Shown: piece after piece, positions 62,000-64,000 of the stretch
Position numbering within the stretch: position 1 is the first letter of the stretch
Layout of the letters: the number at the start of each line of letters is the position of its first letter
From: Paraburkholderia graminis C4D1M
GTDB taxonomy: Bacteria > Pseudomonadota > Gammaproteobacteria > Burkholderiales > Burkholderiaceae
NCBI RefSeq assembly: GCF_000172415.1
Contig: NZ_ABLD01000007.1
Location: forward strand, 124,001 to 188,000
Reading direction: 5' to 3'
Length of the DNA stretch: 64,000 nt
The notes under the pieces: model-generated
What the model was told of the DNA's origin: nothing
Seen by the model: the letters and a program-made list of their open reading frames with translations, nothing else
Database searches by the model: none
Program-made: the position numbers and the translations under genes

Positions 62000-62926
62000 T
62001 CAATAAACCTCAGGCACGATCATCGAAGCCGGCACCGGCTGGCGGCTGTACTCGTCGTGATAAACACGCGCCGGCAGTTCGACACGCGGATGCTCGATCT
62101 CGTGATACGGCACCTGGTTCAGCAGATGCTGGATGCAGTTCAGCCGCGCGCGCTTCTTGTCGACGGCCTGCACGACCCACCACGGCGCCTCGGGAATATG
62201 CGAGCGCTGCAGCATCACTTCCTTCGCCTGCGTATAGGCCTCCCAGCGGCGCCGGCTTTCCAGATCCATCGGACTGAGCTTCCACTGCTTCAGCGGATCG
62301 TGAATGCGGTTTTGAAAGCGGATTTCCTGCTCTTCGTCGGTGATCGAAAACCAGTACTTGACGATCTGCACGCCGCTGCGCACCAGCATCTTTTCGAACT
62401 CCGGCACGGAGCGGAAGAACTCTTCGTATTCGTCGTCGGTGCAAAAATTCATCACGCGTTCGACGCCCGCGCGGTTGTACCAGCTTCGATCGAACAGCAC
62501 CATCTCGCCGCCGGCCGGCAGATGCGACACATAGCGCTGGAAATACCATTGCGTGCGCTCGCGGTTGTTCGGCGCCGGCAGCGCCGCGACGCGGCACACG
62601 CGCGGATTGAGCCGCTGCGTGATGCGCTTGATCGCGCCGCCCTTGCCCGCGGCATCGCGTCCTTCGAAAATGACCACAAGGCGATGCCCCGTCTCCACGA
62701 TCCAGTCCTGCAGCTTGACCAGTTCGCCCTGCAGGCGGAACAACTCGCGGAAGTACATCTTGCGTGCTTCGCGGTTCTCCGGCGTGAAGGCTTCCGAACC
62801 GTCGAGTATGCGGTCGTCGACCTCCATCTCGAGTTCCTCGTCGTACGCGTCGATGAGGTCCTCCTCGAAACGGCGTTGCCGCTCAGTCAGCAACTCGGCT
62901 TCGGGTCTCGGGTCCTGCTCTTTCAT
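62000..62926 (-). CDS. ppk2: Polyphosphate kinase 2
   Basis: This 308-aa kinase transfers phosphate between polyphosphate and nucleotides. Walker A is FEGRDAAGKGGAIKRI; the lid/substrate motif is APNNRERTQWYFQRYV; Walker B is VLFDRSWYNRAGVERVM. The N-terminal extension (about 70 residues) is acidic. Length fits class I PPK2, which mainly interconverts ADP and ATP or GDP and GTP. It is part of the phosphate group with pit and the CHAD gene. Confidence 0.94.
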   Translation of the reverse strand: MKEQDPRPEAELLTERQRRFEEDLIDAYDEELEMEVDDRILDGSEAFTPENREARKMYFRELFRLQGELVKLQDWIVETGHRLVVIFEGRDAAGKGGAIKRITQRLNPRVCRVAALPAPNNRERTQWYFQRYVSHLPAGGEMVLFDRSWYNRAGVERVMNFCTDDEYEEFFRSVPEFEKMLVRSGVQIVKYWFSITDEEQEIRFQNRIHDPLKQWKLSPMDLESRRRWEAYTQAKEVMLQRSHIPEAPWWVVQAVDKKRARLNCIQHLLNQVPYHEIEHPRVELPARVYHDEYSRQPVPASMIVPEVY

Positions 62927-63034
62927 TGCGGCTCTCCTGGCGACGGAAATGATCGGGCGCGCGGCGGCAAGCGCGACGCGGACGCGCCCGATTATCGGTG
63001 CGCCCGGTGTCAGCCGTGTTACCGTTCAGCCGTT

Positions 63035-63475
63035 TCATGATAGCGAGTTTTTCGCCGACGCCCGCGCGTCGCGCAACGGTTTCGCGAAGCTGAGTTCGTG
63101 GCCGTCCGGATCGCTGATATGAAAATAGCGCTCGCCCCAAGGCGCATCCGACGGCTCCAACGACGGCTCGAAGCCCGCCGCCAGCGCCTTGCGATAAACC
63201 GCGTCGACATCGGACACATAGACGATGACGCGGCCCCACCAATTCACCGGCGCACGCGGATCGGCGATCAGATTCAGATACGTTCCGCCGAATTCGAACG
63301 ACGTGAACGCCGCGTCTTCTCCACCGAATTTGAGCGGGAAGCCAAGAGCCTGATAGAAGCGCACCGCTTGCCGCATGTCGCCGGTGGCGAGCGTAATCGC
63401 GCTGAGCGACTCGATGCGCGGCTCGGCATCGGACGATGGTGCAGGCACGTCGGAAGGCGTCGCAGACAGATTCAT
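63035..63475 (-). CDS. VOC (glyoxalase/bleomycin resistance) family protein
   Basis: This 146-aa protein has IESLSAITLATGDMRQAVRFYQ at the start of the first repeat and ERYFHISDPDGHELSFAKPL at the end of the second, the usual VOC metal-site ends (His in FHISDP and Glu in HELSF). The N-terminal 20 residues are loose. The substrate is unknown; members are dioxygenases, glyoxalases or antibiotic-binding proteins. Confidence 0.9.
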   Translation of the reverse strand: MNLSATPSDVPAPSSDAEPRIESLSAITLATGDMRQAVRFYQALGFPLKFGGEDAAFTSFEFGGTYLNLIADPRAPVNWWGRVIVYVSDVDAVYRKALAAGFEPSLEPSDAPWGERYFHISDPDGHELSFAKPLRDARASAKNSLS

Positions 63476-63543
63476 GGTGGCTCACTCCCTGGGTAGCGGC
63501 CGCGAATGGCTCGCGAGTACCGGAAAGTGTCTCACACGGCACG

Positions 63544-63580
63544 AAAAAAAGACCCCGGGCTCTTTCGAGCGCGAGGTCTT
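63544..63580 (-). terminator. Rho-independent terminator downstream of the gamma-glutamyltransferase gene
   Basis: Read on the minus strand, AAGACC with GGTCTT and inner GCTC with GAGC close on a GAAA loop and are followed by a run of T. It lies 60 bp past the gene stop, between it and the VOC gene. Confidence 0.82.
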
Positions 63581-63639
63581 CCGTTAATTGTGAGCGGCAC
63601 ATCTCAACCCATGCACCGCTCACACAATCCGCACAACGC

Positions 63640-64000
63640 TTACTGGATAATCCGCGTCACGCCACGGCCACGCGGATCGGCTGCCGGTTCGGGCGTGTTG
63701 TCGTTGATCTTGATCGCCTGAATGTCGCCGTTGAAATTCTGCGCCTTCAGCGTATAGCCCTTTGCTTCGACGGCCTTTGCAAGCTCGCCGTCGATCGGCA
63801 TATACGGCTCCCAGAAAATCGTGTTCGGCGGCAGCAACTGATGATGGAAACGCATCGCGGCGACCGCTTCCGGCAGCGGCATATTGAAGTCGTAGACGTT
63901 GTTGATCACCTGGAAGATCGACGTGAAGATGCGCGAGCCGCCCGGCGTGCCGATCACAAGCGACACCTTGCCGTCTTTCGTCAGAATGGTCGGGCTCATG
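63640..64000 (-). CDS. ggt: Gamma-glutamyltransferase (C-terminal part, cut by the window edge)
   Basis: The visible 119 residues are the end of the small subunit. SPTILTKDGKVSLVIGTPGGSRIFT holds the GxPGGSRI oxyanion motif, followed by FNMPLPEAVAAMRFHHQLLP, both typical of periplasmic gamma-glutamyltranspeptidase. The catalytic Thr and large subunit lie beyond the right edge. The Met at 63999 is internal, not the start. The enzyme breaks down glutathione in the periplasm. A hairpin terminator follows it. Confidence 0.9.
   Translation of the reverse strand, partial: MSPTILTKDGKVSLVIGTPGGSRIFTSIFQVINNVYDFNMPLPEAVAAMRFHHQLLPPNTIFWEPYMPIDGELAKAVEAKGYTLKAQNFNGDIQAIKINDNTPEPAADPRGRGVTRIIQ

Overview
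This GC-rich, densely coded window looks like a chromosomal segment from a member of the Burkholderiaceae, most likely Paraburkholderia, Caballeronia or a relative. The evidence is the DUF4148 and DUF3331 small proteins, a trimeric autotransporter with an ESPR signal peptide, the pcaIJBDC order, a histone H1-like Lys/Ala-rich protein and the strong GC bias at third codon positions. I saw no rRNA, tRNA, CRISPR array, prophage or intact insertion sequence. Genes at both ends run off the window.

Layout. 1-3590: a minus-strand run made of a GFA-type zinc protein, a 40-aa small ORF, an OmpR-type response regulator, its histidine kinase and a SoxC-like molybdoenzyme cut by the left edge. 3985-8369: stress and housekeeping singletons (DUF4148, Ohr, Pcm with DUF190, SRPBCC, an EEP-family hydrolase, a DUF3892-like protein and a secreted SUEL-lectin-like protein). 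8613-17644: a surface-adhesin module, all on the minus strand, made of a response regulator, a CHASE2 histidine kinase, a 1413-aa trimeric autotransporter and a BamE/OmpA lipoprotein.

17645-29000 looks accessory. It has a long gene-free stretch, a MocR regulator, and a set of redox and electrophile-defence genes: two 90% identical nitroreductases (the second frameshifted), an azoreductase, an SDR, an alpha/beta hydrolase, an AhpD-like protein, a Nu-class GST, a PNPOx-like protein, a GNAT and an RclC-like DUF417 membrane protein. These surround an AraC regulator that resembles the hypochlorite sensor RclR and keeps both of its redox cysteines. A 76-bp element, 63/76 identical, lies upstream of two of the transcription units. 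I infer a reactive-chlorine/electrophile regulon. 29018-33655 holds LysE, a second MocR regulator divergent from an omega-transaminase, and the H1-like protein.

33694-47895 is a single-direction 11-gene catabolic operon with a divergent TetR gene (48320). Read in transcription order it encodes 6-hydroxynicotinate reductase, a UPF0280 (ApbE-superfamily) protein, two DUF1185 proteins, a fused LivHM permease, LivG, LivF, enamidase, NicA-like and NicB-like nicotinate dehydrogenase subunits, and a periplasmic binding protein. This joins an aerobic, cytochrome-c-linked nicotinate hydroxylase to the reductive ring-opening steps known from anaerobic Eubacterium barkeri. It predicts nicotinate -> 6-hydroxynicotinate -> 6-oxo-tetrahydronicotinate -> 2-formylglutarate. 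The reductase carries a flavinylation-like SLRAGAT motif next to the ApbE-superfamily gene.

49125-54424 is the beta-ketoadipate operon pcaIJBDC with a divergent LysR regulator and a PcaR-like box. 54555-64000 holds folE, an EamA transporter, a DedA-rhodanese fusion, a diguanylate cyclase, a phosphate/polyphosphate group (CHAD, PiT transporter, PPK2), a VOC protein and the end of a gamma-glutamyltransferase. Three successive perfect inverted repeats lie between the PiT and PPK2 genes.
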